The notes beneath the pieces were generated by a model. That model searched no databases, had not been told where the DNA came from, and was given only the letters and a program-made list of their open reading frames with translations. From Gp7-AA10 sp035636095 (GTDB lineage Bacteria > Acidobacteriota > Thermoanaerobaculia > Gp7-AA8): DNA of 64,000 nucleotides. A program made the position numbers and the translations under genes. The number at the start of each line of letters is the position of its first letter. Position 1 is the first letter of the stretch. Below, in pieces: positions 1-8,376 of this stretch. Location: positions 9,318 to 73,317 of the forward strand of contig DASPZU010000118.1 of NCBI GenBank assembly GCA_035636095.1, read 5' to 3'.

Positions 1-1
1 C

Positions 2-1978
2 CGCGCGATTTTCAAACAGCGCTATAACTTCGAGCCGTCGCAGACGTGGCTGGATCACCTGCAGAAATCGTCGATTCGATTCAACAACGGCGGATCGGGA
101 TCGTTTGTCTCGGCCGACGGGCTCATTCTCACCAACCACCATGTCGGCCTGGACTGTCTGCAGAAGCTCAGCACTGCCACTCACGACTACGTCGCAACCG
201 GTTTTCATGCGAAAACGCATGCCGAGGAAGTGAAGTGCGTCGATCTCGAGCTCAACGTTCTCATGAGCATCGAAGAGGTGACGCAGCGCGTGAGCGGCGC
301 CGTGACGCCAGCCATGAGCACCGAGGAAGCGAACCGCGCGCGGCGGGCGGTGATGAACACGATCGAGAAGGAGTCGCTCGATAAGACCGGACTGCGGAGC
401 GATGTCGTCACGCTTTTCCGCGGCGGCGAATATCACCTCTATCGCTACAAGAAGTACACCGATGTGCGGCTGGTGTTCGCGCCGGAAGTGGCAATCGCGT
501 TTTACGGCGGCGATCCCGACAACTTCGAATATCCGCGCTACGACCTCGACATCTGTGTCTTTCGCGCGTATGAAAACGACAAGCCCGTCAAAGTCGAAAA
601 CTACCTGCGCTTCAATCCCAACGGTCCGAACGATGGCGATTTGATTTTCGTCTCCGGCCATCCCGGCAACACCGATCGACTCGACACTCTCGAGAACCTC
701 GAATTTTTCCGCGATTACACCTATCCGTTCCAGTTGAACACCCTCCGCCGGCGAGAGGTGCTGCTCGATACTTACAGCGAGCGAAGCGCAGAGAACGAGC
801 GTCGCGCTCACGATCAGCTGTTCAGCATCAAGAATTCTCGCAAGGCGTACATCGGCCTTCTGGCCGGATTGCAGGATCCGGTGATCCTGAAAAAGAAAGC
901 CGACTCCGAAGCAGTGTTGCGCCAGAAGGTGAGCGGCGATCCGCAGCTCAACAGCGCCTACGGCGATGCGTGGCAGATGGTGCACAACGCCTTCGAGACC
1001 TACAAGCCATTCATGATCGAGTTCCGATACCTGGAAGGAGGAACGGCATTCAACAGCCGCCTGTTCGGCATGGCCAGAACAATCGTCCGGCTGGCCGATG
1101 AATCGCAGAAACCGAACGCCGATCGGCTGCGCGAGTATCGCGCGTCGAACCTCGAGTCTCTCAAGCAGCAACTGTATTCGACGGCTCCGATCTACGAAGA
1201 CCTCGAGACGATTCGGTTCGCCGACTCGCTCTCGCAGTGGCTGGAAGCGCTCAGCCCGAACGACCCGACCGTCAAGCAGCTCCTCAGCGACAAATCGCCG
1301 AACGATCTGGCGTCGGAGCTGGTCCGCGGTACGAAGCTCAAAGATGTCGCCGAGCGCAAGCGGCTCGCCGAAGGCGGAAAGGCGGTGGTCGAGGCATCGA
1401 ACGATCCGATGATCCGCGTGGCACGTCTTGTCGATCCGCGAGCGCGCGAGCTGCGGAAAAAGTACGAGGACAGCGTCGACGAGACGCTGACGCAGGCTTA
1501 CGCCAAGATCGCCAACGCGACCTTCAAGACCATGGGCGGCGAAACATATCCCGACGCCACCTTCACGCTGCGATTGTCGTTCGGGACCGTGAAGGGCTTC
1601 CTGGAGAACGGAAATCAGATTCCGTGGTCGACCACCATGGCGGGAACGTTCGAGCGCGCCGCACAGCACAAGAATCAACCGCCGTTCGAGCTTCCCAAGT
1701 CATGGATTGCGAAAAAGGCGGCCATCAAGGGCAGCACGCCCTTCAACTTCGTCAGCACTGCCGACATCATCGGCGGCAATTCGGGGAGCCCGGTGGTCGA
1801 TCGCGCCGGCGAGTTCGTCGGCATCATCTTCGACGGCAATCTGCAGTCGCTGCCGTGGGACTATCAATTCGATGATCGCGTTGGACGCGCGGTGGCCGTC
1901 GATTCCGCCGCGATTCTCGAGGCTCTGCGTCACGTTTACGCCGCCGACAATGTGGTCGCCGAGCTGACCAAGAAATGA
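2..1978 (+). CDS. S46 family dipeptidyl-peptidase (DPP7/DPP11-like), 5' end outside the window
   Basis: The open frame enters from the left edge without a start codon and ends at TGA 1976-1978, giving at least 658 residues. S46 enzymes are secreted or periplasmic serine exopeptidases that remove dipeptides from the N-terminus of peptides. The chymotrypsin-like triad is visible: a TNHH motif with the histidine at about 137-142, an aspartate in the PDNFEYPRYDLD stretch, and the serine in GGNSGSP at 1781-1783. The residue after FD in the late motif GIIFDGN is glycine, which in this family goes with a hydrophobic S1 pocket (DPP7 type) rather than the arginine of the acidic-specific DPP11; that specificity is inference. 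The missing part should hold the signal peptide and the first beta strands. A palindromic repeat begins 8 bp after the stop. Confidence 0.93.
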   Translation, partial: RAIFKQRYNFEPSQTWLDHLQKSSIRFNNGGSGSFVSADGLILTNHHVGLDCLQKLSTATHDYVATGFHAKTHAEEVKCVDLELNVLMSIEEVTQRVSGAVTPAMSTEEANRARRAVMNTIEKESLDKTGLRSDVVTLFRGGEYHLYRYKKYTDVRLVFAPEVAIAFYGGDPDNFEYPRYDLDICVFRAYENDKPVKVENYLRFNPNGPNDGDLIFVSGHPGNTDRLDTLENLEFFRDYTYPFQLNTLRRREVLLDTYSERSAENERRAHDQLFSIKNSRKAYIGLLAGLQDPVILKKKADSEAVLRQKVSGDPQLNSAYGDAWQMVHNAFETYKPFMIEFRYLEGGTAFNSRLFGMARTIVRLADESQKPNADRLREYRASNLESLKQQLYSTAPIYEDLETIRFADSLSQWLEALSPNDPTVKQLLSDKSPNDLASELVRGTKLKDVAERKRLAEGGKAVVEASNDPMIRVARLVDPRARELRKKYEDSVDETLTQAYAKIANATFKTMGGETYPDATFTLRLSFGTVKGFLENGNQIPWSTTMAGTFERAAQHKNQPPFELPKSWIAKKAAIKGSTPFNFVSTADIIGGNSGSPVVDRAGEFVGIIFDGNLQSLPWDYQFDDRVGRAVAVDSAAILEALRHVYAADNVVAELTKK

Positions 1979-1985
1979 CGCGAAG

Positions 1986-2063
1986 CGTCATCCGGAGCCG
2001 AGCAGACGGCGCAGGATCTCGTTGACGGAGATCCTTCCCCCGCTCCGCGGGGTCAGGATGACG
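1986..2063. repeat. Imperfect palindromic intergenic repeat, CGTCATCC...GGATGACG family, copy 1
   Basis: The element opens with CGTCATCC and closes with GGATGACG; the arms are imperfectly complementary and the centre carries GGATCT/AGATCC. It sits directly after the peptidase stop and ends 2 bp before the GTG of the next gene. Related copies lie at 37851-37927 and 39958-40020. Extragenic palindromes of this appearance are seen in many environmental bacterial genomes; their function here is unknown. Confidence 0.75.
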
Positions 2064-2065
2064 AT

Positions 2066-2545
2066 GTGAGAGCTCGCCCTGCCACAACGGACGACGCGGC
2101 GGCCATCGCTCGCATCTACAACGAAGGGATCGAGGAGCGGATCGCGACTTTCGAGACGCGGCCGCGCGCTGCCGCCGACATCGAGAAATGGTTTGACGGC
2201 CGCCATCCCATCGTCATCATCGAGGAGAGCGGCGAAGTCATCGCCTTCGCATCGACATCGATGTACCGGCCGCGCGACGCCTACGCCGGCATCGCCGAAT
2301 TTTCGGTTTACGCCGCGCGCAGCGCGCGAGGAAGGGGCGCCGGCCGGGCGGCCATGCTGGCGCTGTTCGAGGCCGCACGCGAGGCCGGCTTCTGGAAATT
2401 AGTCTCGCGCGTTTTCGTTGAGAATGCCGCCAGCCGCGCGCTGCTGCGGTCGGTCGGATTCCGAGAAGTCGGCATCTATGAGCGTCACGCGCAGCTCGAC
2501 GGGATCTGGCGCGATGTGGTGATTGTGGAAAAACGACTGGAATGA
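2066..2545 (+). CDS. GNAT family N-acetyltransferase, phosphinothricin-acetyltransferase-like
   Basis: A 159-residue single-domain GNAT protein. The N-terminus (RPATTDDAAAIARIYNEGI) and the acetyl-CoA loop RGRGAGRAAM near residues 88-97 are typical of the phosphinothricin/methionine-sulfoximine acetyltransferase branch (COG1247), which transfers acetyl groups to the amine of small amino-acid-like substrates. The C-terminal FVENAASRALLRSVGFREVG matches the conserved end of the fold. The start is GTG; an ATG two bases earlier is closed at once by TGA. The start lies 3 bp after a palindromic repeat. The lepA start follows 12 bp downstream on the same strand, so the two may be cotranscribed. The true substrate cannot be read from sequence. 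Confidence 0.88.
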   Translation: MRARPATTDDAAAIARIYNEGIEERIATFETRPRAAADIEKWFDGRHPIVIIEESGEVIAFASTSMYRPRDAYAGIAEFSVYAARSARGRGAGRAAMLALFEAAREAGFWKLVSRVFVENAASRALLRSVGFREVGIYERHAQLDGIWRDVVIVEKRLE

Positions 2546-2557
2546 CAAGCTGATCAG

Positions 2558-4339
2558 GTGACCGACCCGCAACACATCCGCAACTTCTCGATCATCGCCC
2601 ACATCGACCACGGCAAGACGACGCTCTCCGATCGTCTGCTGCAGAAGACGGGCGCAGTAGAAGTGCGCGAGATGCACGATCAGATGCTCGACGACATGGA
2701 CCTCGAGCGGGAGCGCGGCATCACCATCAAAGCCCGGGCGGTCACGATTCGCTATGGGGACTACACCTTTAACTTGATCGACACTCCGGGCCACGTCGAT
2801 TTCACCTACGAAGTTTCGCGAAGCCTCGCGGCCTGCGAAGGCGCGGTGCTGGTCGTCGACGCGACGCAGGGCGTGGAAGCGCAGACGCTCGCGAACAGCT
2901 ATCTCGCGATCAACAACAATCTCGCGATTCTGCCGGTCATCAACAAGGTCGACTTGCCGTCCGCCGAACCGGAGAAGGTTCGCGAACAGATCGAGAACGT
3001 GATCGGGCTCGACGCGCACGATGCCGTGCTCGCCAGCGCGAAGGCCGGCATCGGGATCGACGAGATCCTCGAGAAGATCATCACCAACATTCCGCCGCCA
3101 AAGGGCTCTTCGGATGGGCCACTGCGCGCGCTGTTGTTCGACTCCTGGTACGACTCCTATCGCGGCGTCATGAGTCTCCTGCGAGTCGTCGACGGCGAGA
3201 TCCGCACTGGGATGAAGATCCGATTCATGTCGACCGGCCGCTCCTATGAAGTCACGGAGCTGGGCATCTTCACGCCCAAACCCAAAGCAGTCGATTCGCT
3301 CGGCGTCGGTGAAGTCGGGTTCCTTTCCGCAAACATCAAGGACATCGTGCAGGCGAAGATCGGCGACACGGTGACAGGCGAGCGCGACGACCCGACGCCG
3401 CTTCCCGGCTTTCAGGAAGTCAAGCCGATGGTGTTTGCCGGAATCTTCCCGATCAATACCGAGGATTACGAGCAGCTCCGCGATGCCGTCGCCAAGATGA
3501 AACTCAACGACGCATCCTTCAGCTACGAACCCGAAAGCTCCGTGGCCCTCGGATTCGGATTCCGGTGCGGCTTTCTCGGCCTTCTCCACATGGAGATCAT
3601 TCAGGAGCGCCTGGAGCGCGAGTTCAATCTCGAGCTGCTCACCAGTGCCCCCGGAGTGCGCTATCGCGTGACAAAAACTGACGGGGAAGTGCTCGAGATC
3701 GAGAACCCGCAGAAGATGCCCGACCCCGCATTCATCAGTTCCATCGAGGAGCCGTTCCTGGAAGTGACCATCCTCTCCACCGACGAATTCGTTGGCCCAA
3801 TTCTCGCTCTGGCAATCGACCGGCGTGGCCAGCAGAAGAAGCTGGAGTACGTCAGCGGCAACAGAGTAATGATTGTGTACGAAATGCCGTTGAATGAGGT
3901 GATCCTCGATTTCTTTGACAAGCTGAAATCGATCTCACGCGGATACGCCTCACTCGATTATCAGTTCGTCGGCTATCGCGAAAGCGATCTGGTCAAGATG
4001 GACATTCTGGTCAATGGCGAGCCGCTCGACGCGCTTTCTCTGATCGTGCATCGCGAGAAGGCCTATGCCCGCGGCAAGTTGCTCGTGGAAAAGATGAAGG
4101 AGTTCATTCCCCGCCAAATGTTCGAAGTTGCCCTGCAGGCCGCGATCGGAAATCGCGTGATCGCCCGTGAAACCGTCAAACCCCTGCGCAAGAACGTCCT
4201 GGCCAAGTGCTACGGCGGCGACATCACGCGCAAGAGAAAACTTCTGGAGAAACAAAAAGAAGGGAAAAAGCGGATGAAACGGGTCGGGAAGGTCGAGATT
4301 CCGCAAGAGGCTTTTCTGGCTGTCTTGAAGATCGACTGA
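2558..4339 (+). CDS. lepA: Elongation factor 4 (LepA), ribosome back-translocase GTPase
   Basis: 593 residues, the usual LepA length. LepA binds ribosomes and affects translocation and initiation or assembly. The G1 motif AHIDHGKT is at residues 14-21, followed by RGITIKA (switch I), DTPGH (G3) and NKVD (G4). The C-terminal LepA-specific domain ends with a basic helix (TRKRKLLEKQKEGKKRMK) and the conserved IPQEAFLAVLKID, so the gene is complete. The start is GTG, read from the conserved IRNFSIIAHIDHGKT N-terminus. It lies 12 bp behind the acetyltransferase gene. Confidence 0.97.
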   Translation: MTDPQHIRNFSIIAHIDHGKTTLSDRLLQKTGAVEVREMHDQMLDDMDLERERGITIKARAVTIRYGDYTFNLIDTPGHVDFTYEVSRSLAACEGAVLVVDATQGVEAQTLANSYLAINNNLAILPVINKVDLPSAEPEKVREQIENVIGLDAHDAVLASAKAGIGIDEILEKIITNIPPPKGSSDGPLRALLFDSWYDSYRGVMSLLRVVDGEIRTGMKIRFMSTGRSYEVTELGIFTPKPKAVDSLGVGEVGFLSANIKDIVQAKIGDTVTGERDDPTPLPGFQEVKPMVFAGIFPINTEDYEQLRDAVAKMKLNDASFSYEPESSVALGFGFRCGFLGLLHMEIIQERLEREFNLELLTSAPGVRYRVTKTDGEVLEIENPQKMPDPAFISSIEEPFLEVTILSTDEFVGPILALAIDRRGQQKKLEYVSGNRVMIVYEMPLNEVILDFFDKLKSISRGYASLDYQFVGYRESDLVKMDILVNGEPLDALSLIVHREKAYARGKLLVEKMKEFIPRQMFEVALQAAIGNRVIARETVKPLRKNVLAKCYGGDITRKRKLLEKQKEGKKRMKRVGKVEIPQEAFLAVLKID

Positions 4340-4362
4340 TCACTCTCCCGCCGGAGGGTGCC

Positions 4363-4995
4363 ATGAAGTCTTCGCTTGCAGCAGTTGCAGCAATGTTGAT
4401 CGGCGGAACCGCCATGGCGGCACAAGTCGATTTCAAGGATCCGCGGCGGGCGCTCGGCCGTGAGGGGGATGTCCGCGTGGATGCCGAGCTGGCGCAGGAC
4501 ACAATCTCGCAAACTTCTCCGATCAACGTCACCTACCAGATCCAGAATCTGTCGGCTGCCCCTGTGGCAATCGCCGACAGGACTTTTGACACCAATTTTG
4601 ATTGCGATTCGCGAACGATCAGGGTCTCGATCGGCGCGGAAGTTCCTCCCGGGCCGAATATGCCGCACCTCGCCATCATCCGTCCCGGTGAGAAGCGGGT
4701 GTTTTCCGGTGGAGCGCTCCTCCACATCGTGACGCCAAACTTCCGCACTCCCTGGACAGCGGTTCCGAGGTACATTCAGATTCAAGTGATGATGCTGCGT
4801 GACGTTACGCCGTTTCAGAAGCTGATCGAGCTGCAGTCAAAGACCACCCTCCCGGTGCCGCTTTCCAACGAAATGTTCGACCGCTGGGTGGAAGCCAGCG
4901 AGTCCGTTCTTCTCAACACCATTCCGGTATATTGGAAGAACGAGAACCGCCGCGGAACCGCCGAAAGCGACCAGCCCTTGTCGGGAACTTACTGA
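4363..4995 (+). CDS. Secreted protein of unknown function, paralogue of the next gene
   Basis: 210 residues starting at the ATG at 4363, chosen because GGAGGG lies about 5 bp upstream and because the N-terminus is then a signal peptide (hydrophobic core, AMA|AQ cleavage). Reading further upstream would overlap lepA. I do not recognise the family. After the signal peptide comes DFKDPRRALGREGDVRVDAEL, also found in the neighbouring lipoprotein as EPRRVVGTESDVRIDAEV, so the two are tandem paralogues. The body looks like a beta-rich domain with an IRPGEKRVFSGGA segment (paralogue: IRPGERKSFSTAA). A soluble periplasmic location is likely. Confidence 0.72.
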   Translation: MKSSLAAVAAMLIGGTAMAAQVDFKDPRRALGREGDVRVDAELAQDTISQTSPINVTYQIQNLSAAPVAIADRTFDTNFDCDSRTIRVSIGAEVPPGPNMPHLAIIRPGEKRVFSGGALLHIVTPNFRTPWTAVPRYIQIQVMMLRDVTPFQKLIELQSKTTLPVPLSNEMFDRWVEASESVLLNTIPVYWKNENRRGTAESDQPLSGTY

Positions 4996-5028
4996 GACTC
5001 CCAGGCGTTTCTCGAGGGGGAAGCTCTC

Positions 5029-5664
5029 GTGAAACGGTACTCGCCACTCGCGTTCCTACTCATCGTGATCGCGTGTACGTCGACCAAGCCTGTCGACATG
5101 AAGGAACCGCGGCGTGTGGTGGGGACGGAGAGCGACGTGCGGATCGATGCCGAGGTTTACGGTGATCGGCTGGGCCCGAACATTACGCTTCCGCTCAAAT
5201 ACGATGTGACCAATCACCGCAACACCACCATTCTGATCGCCGATCTGCTTCCGGACGCCACCTACGATCAAGAGACGCACATGGTGACGATCAGCATCGG
5301 GTCCGAGATCCCTGGCGAGCATTTCCTGCCGCGTCTCATTCCGATTCGTCCCGGCGAGCGGAAAAGCTTCTCGACAGCCGCTCACGTCGTGATCGTCGCG
5401 AATCCGGGATCTCCGTGGACGCCGCGCCCGAATGCGCTGCGGTTGAAAGTGAACTTCCTGGGCAACACCTCGCCCTTCGAAATGCTGATCGCGATTCCCG
5501 AGAAGGCTGTTCACGATCCGGTTCTGGCGGCGCAGCTCTTTCCGAAGTGGGTCGAGGGCAACGAGACGGTCTTTACGAACTCGCTTCCGATGCGCTGGAT
5601 CACGGTCTCCGAAGAACCGACCCCGGCCACCACGCCCTCCCGGCGCCGGCGCGGCGGAACGTAG
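5029..5664 (+). CDS. Putative lipoprotein of unknown function, paralogue of the preceding gene
   Basis: 211 residues from GTG 5029, with GAGGGGGA about 7 bp upstream. The N-terminus MKRYSPLAFLLIVIAC carries a lipobox with cysteine 16, so this copy is probably membrane-anchored while its upstream paralogue is soluble. The shared core runs from the PRR-VDAE segment through the PIRPGE segment to a C-terminal PxWVEGNE motif. The tail is proline/threonine-rich and ends in arginines. It is 33 bp behind the first copy, so they are probably cotranscribed. The function is unknown; a soluble plus anchored pair suggests a shared envelope role (inference). Confidence 0.72.
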   Translation: MKRYSPLAFLLIVIACTSTKPVDMKEPRRVVGTESDVRIDAEVYGDRLGPNITLPLKYDVTNHRNTTILIADLLPDATYDQETHMVTISIGSEIPGEHFLPRLIPIRPGERKSFSTAAHVVIVANPGSPWTPRPNALRLKVNFLGNTSPFEMLIAIPEKAVHDPVLAAQLFPKWVEGNETVFTNSLPMRWITVSEEPTPATTPSRRRRGGT

Positions 5665-5665
5665 A

Positions 5666-5742
5666 AGGTTAGGCGGTCTCGGAGTCGCGAGGTCTCGGCG
5701 GGGGGGACTCCGCAACCGCGAAACCCCGCGACCGCGGAACCT
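5666..5742. repeat. Hairpin built from degenerate octamers, family 1 (copy A)
   Basis: Both arms break into 8-base units: left arm AGGTTAGG, CGGTCTCG, GAGTCGCG, AGGTCTCG; right arm, read as reverse complement, AGGTTCCG, CGGTCGCG, GGGTTTCG, CGGTTGCG. The element fills the space between the stop codons of two converging genes, touching both. A relative with the same octamer logic is at 49287-49362. There is no U-tract, so it is not a simple terminator. Confidence 0.7.
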
Positions 5743-6077
5743 CAGAAGCTTTTCACCGCCTCCTGCTCGTTCTCGTAGACCTCGAACACTGTAATGAGCT
5801 GCGTGACGTGCAGCAGCTCGTTCAGTTTGGCAGGCAGGTGAAGGAGCTTGAGCTTGCCGCCACGATTGGTGACGGTGGTGTACGAGCCGACCAGCTCACC
5901 GATGCCTGACGAATCGATGGTCGTGACGCCACTCATGTCGAGCAGGATCCTCGTTTTTCCCTGATTGAGCGCGTTCGTGATGATCTCGCGGAGCTGCTGG
6001 TCACCCGAGCCAATGGTGATCTTGCCATCGAGCTTGATGACCTCAACGTTGTCAACCGTACGCGGGGTGGCTTTCAT
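5742..6077 (-). CDS. STAS-domain anti-sigma factor antagonist (RsbV/SpoIIAA-like)
   Basis: 111 residues, a single STAS domain. Such proteins bind a kinase-type anti-sigma factor and release the sigma factor; they are switched off by phosphorylation of a conserved serine. The expected motif TIDSSGIGEL is present, with the phosphorylatable serine in DSSG. The start is ATG preceded by GGAGAGAGGACA. It lies 22 bp downstream of the HATPase gene on the same strand, so the pair forms a partner-switch unit. No cognate sigma factor or PP2C phosphatase is adjacent. Confidence 0.92.
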   Translation of the reverse strand: MKATPRTVDNVEVIKLDGKITIGSGDQQLREIITNALNQGKTRILLDMSGVTTIDSSGIGELVGSYTTVTNRGGKLKLLHLPAKLNELLHVTQLITVFEVYENEQEAVKSF

Positions 6078-6099
6078 TGTCCTCTCTCCTTCTTGCTCG

Positions 6100-6552
6100 C
6101 TAGACCTTGCTGCTCGCGACGCCCGTTCCTTTCGCGAGGTTTTTCGTCATGACCAAAGACGTTCCGCCGCCGGGGGCAAATGAATATCGCACCTGGTCCA
6201 TGAAAGTCTTCATATAAAAAATGCCGCGGCCGCTGGTCTTCATCAGATTCTGTGGATTCAGAGGATCGCCGATGGTGGCCGGATCGAACCCGGCCCCTTC
6301 GTCGGAGATCCTGATCTCCAGCTCGTGGTCGTGAAGATGAAACGTCGCGTTCACTTTTTTCCGCACGTCGAGCTTGTTGCCATGCTTGATGGCGTTGGCG
6401 ACCGCCTCGCGAACCGCCATCCCGATCCAGTGCGACCCGTCTTCGTCCAATCCGGCGTTCTCACAGAGATGTTCGGCGATCACCTGGACGAGCTCGATGT
6501 TCTCGAATCGGCTGCTGATGGTGATCTCGATTCGCTCGCCGTCCCTATCCAT
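6100..6552 (-). CDS. Anti-sigma regulatory kinase-like ATPase (RsbW/SpoIIAB-like HATPase_c)
   Basis: 150 residues from the ATG at 6552. The GHKL fold motifs are all visible: N-box VREAVANAIKHGN, G1 box DEGAGFD, and the GRGIFYM lid/G2 region. These proteins sequester a sigma factor and phosphorylate a STAS antagonist, and the STAS gene follows 22 bp downstream. The frame stays open upstream to about 6924, but that part is arginine-rich low-complexity sequence antisense to a repeat-like region and is not part of the protein. No strong Shine-Dalgarno precedes the ATG. Confidence 0.9.
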   Translation of the reverse strand: MDRDGERIEITISSRFENIELVQVIAEHLCENAGLDEDGSHWIGMAVREAVANAIKHGNKLDVRKKVNATFHLHDHELEIRISDEGAGFDPATIGDPLNPQNLMKTSGRGIFYMKTFMDQVRYSFAPGGGTSLVMTKNLAKGTGVASSKV

Positions 6553-6897
6553 GAAAACCGGTCGGCATTCTAGCAGGGTGCTAGAAAAATGCGACGCGTT
6601 CCGGCGGGCGCGTTGCGGCCCAGATGCGACGAGCGAGGAGGGGGTGATGTGGTGACATCGTTGACGACGAGCGAGAAAGCAGATTGGCCGCAACGTACCC
6701 AACCCTCCGGGTTGCGGACGGCGACCGGCCGTCCATTTCGTCGTCGCTGCTCGACCTTGTCCGCGCATCGCCGTCGCGACTCCTTGCATCCGGCCGGTCG
6801 GCGTCCGCAACGGAATGCGTCGGATTCTTGTAGCGCCCTGCCAGGGAGGGGCACTGAGCCCGCAAGACGGAATGAGCGCCGCGGAGGGCTGGTTCGC
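6553..6897. other. 345-bp non-coding stretch with two nested inverted repeats (structured RNA or dispersed repeat)
   Basis: No gene is supported here. Two inverted repeats stand out. The first pairs CGTTGCGGCC (6611-6620) with GGCCGCAACG (6686-6695) and encloses two direct copies of GACGAGCGAG. The second pairs a 21-base arm at 6711-6731 with 6791-6811, 20 of 21 positions complementary, enclosing about 59 bases. A further small palindrome CCCTGCCAGGG lies at about 6838-6848. The composite looks like a dispersed repeat or structured RNA between the divergent HATPase and metallopeptidase genes; I cannot name a family. Confidence 0.55.
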
Positions 6898-8019
6898 ATG
6901 CGCATGTCGAGGCTTTCGAAGCATATCGCGGCAGCGCTCCTTCTCGTTGGCAGCGTTTCAGTTGCGTCGTCTTTGGACAAGGAGATGCGCGAAGTCGAGA
7001 GGCTTCGCGGCCTCACCTTCGCTCACGATGTCACGCAGCGGACCATCGATCGCAGCGAACTGCGACCGCTGATCCGCCAGCAGCTCGCCAAGTCCATTCC
7101 GTACTCCATCGAAGACTACGTGAAGATTCTTCAGGCGCTGCAGTTCGTGGATGCATCCACCCCCGATGTCATCGAGCGCATGTTCAAGTTGTACGACTCG
7201 CAGGTGCTGGCATTCTACGATCCGATGACGCACACCTATTTCGCGATCCGGCAGCTTCCGGAGAGTCTGGCCGGCCTCGGCGACGCCGACGCGCTGCGCA
7301 AGTCGGTCGTCATGCACGAATTGACGCACGCCCTGCAGGATCAGCGTTTCGACGCCGCGGCCCGCGACAAGGCATTGCAAAAGGACACCGATGGCGAGCT
7401 TGCCTATCACGCCCTGCTGGAAGGGGAGGCGACGCTGGTCATGCTCGACTACCTGCTGCAGAAGTCGGGGCAGTCGCTTGACGAGGCCATCAAGAGCGAT
7501 TTTCTGATCAACGCGTTAGGCGGAGCGGAGGCCGAGAAGACTGTCGATCCCGACACGCCGCGCTACTTTGTGGAGGTTCTCAAGTTTCCGTACCTGGAAG
7601 GCCTGAAACTCGTGGCGGAAGCTTATCGCCATGGCGGCTGGAAAGAGATCGGCAAGATGCACGCGAATCCGCCGCGGACGACGCGTGAGCTCCTGCACCC
7701 GGCCGAATATTGGGCGCGCGTCGCGCGTGGAGAAAAAGGAGCGGCGCCGTTCGATCCTCCTCGTTCCCGCGACACCCTGACCATCGAACGCCTGGGCGAG
7801 TTTCACTGGCGATATCTCGTCGGCGATCGTGCCGAGGGCTGGGTTGACGATCGCGTCACTGTCAAGCGCGACGGAAGCGTCCTGGCCGAAACGCAATGGG
7901 AGAATCCCGCCAGGGCGGCCGCCTTCCGTGATGCCTACGCAAAATTCCTCCGCGATCACAAAATCGATCCTCAGGTCTCGAGCAACGGCGCGTCGGTCAC
8001 GATCGCCTACAAACCATGA
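6898..8019 (+). CDS. Exported HExxH zinc-metallopeptidase-like protein
   Basis: 373 residues from the ATG at 6898, selected by GGAGGG 9 bp upstream and a resulting signal peptide (VGSVSVASS). A zinc-peptidase motif HELTHALQDQ starts at about residue 140; H140 and H144 would bind zinc and E141 would act as base. A downstream glutamate in LLEGEATLVML is a good third-ligand candidate, which would make it a gluzincin. The segment YDPMTHTYFAIRQLPES precedes the motif. The family is not one I can name; the protein is probably periplasmic. It overlaps the next gene by ATGA, so the two are translationally coupled. Confidence 0.8.
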   Translation: MRMSRLSKHIAAALLLVGSVSVASSLDKEMREVERLRGLTFAHDVTQRTIDRSELRPLIRQQLAKSIPYSIEDYVKILQALQFVDASTPDVIERMFKLYDSQVLAFYDPMTHTYFAIRQLPESLAGLGDADALRKSVVMHELTHALQDQRFDAAARDKALQKDTDGELAYHALLEGEATLVMLDYLLQKSGQSLDEAIKSDFLINALGGAEAEKTVDPDTPRYFVEVLKFPYLEGLKLVAEAYRHGGWKEIGKMHANPPRTTRELLHPAEYWARVARGEKGAAPFDPPRSRDTLTIERLGEFHWRYLVGDRAEGWVDDRVTVKRDGSVLAETQWENPARAAAFRDAYAKFLRDHKIDPQVSSNGASVTIAYKP

Positions 8020-8291
8020 ATGTCGATTACGAAAATCTCGAGCGCGATCTCGTCACCGGACTTTTTCGGGAATCGCTGCGGGAGGAGCTGGTGGCCGGCT
8101 TTCGTCAGATTCAGGCTTCCGGCGAGCGCTTGCCGGCAGCATCGCACTACGCATCGCAGATTGCAGAGATCGTCAGTCGTGGCGCCGACGCGCCGCTGAA
8201 GCCTGATCTCGCCTTCGAGCTGTATCAGGAGATCCTCGACGCCGTGGAGGCTGCGCGAGCGATGGTGTTGGGCGAGGAACGGCCGCAGTAA
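8016..8291 (+). CDS. Small hypothetical protein, translationally coupled to the metallopeptidase gene
   Basis: 91 residues, start ATG 8016 overlapping the upstream stop in ATGA. No signal peptide or membrane segment; mostly helical with many charged residues (NLERDLVTGLFRESLREELV at the N-terminus). I do not recognise the family. Coupling suggests a role linked to the metallopeptidase-like protein. The TAA stop shares one base with the start of a perfect heptamer hairpin. Confidence 0.65.
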   Translation: MNVDYENLERDLVTGLFRESLREELVAGFRQIQASGERLPAASHYASQIAEIVSRGADAPLKPDLAFELYQEILDAVEAARAMVLGEERPQ

Positions 8292-8365
8292 AGGCAGAAG
8301 GCAGAAAGCAGAAGGCAGAAGTGAGTGCGCGCGACTTCTGCCTTCTGCTTTCTGCCTTCTGCCTT
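8291..8365. repeat. Perfect 31-bp palindrome of tandem heptamers (AAGGCAG family, copy A)
   Basis: The left arm at 8291-8321 reads as AAGGCAG, AAGGCAG, AAAGCAG, AAGGCAG, AAG. The right arm at 8335-8365 is its exact reverse complement, including the variant third unit; the loop is 13 bases. It starts on the last base of one stop codon and ends 12 bp before the selD start. There is no U-tract after the hairpin. A second copy of the family is at 51663-51761. Confidence 0.9.
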
Positions 8366-8376
8366 AAGATCTCCCC

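Noticed and set aside
6553..6924. N-terminal extension of the RsbW-like protein
   Set aside because: Arginine-rich translation of an inverted-repeat region; family N-terminus matches the ATG at 6552.
8291..8365. Ordinary rho-independent terminator
   Set aside because: The stem is strong but no U-tract follows; kept as a repeat hairpin, possible effect on transcription not excluded.
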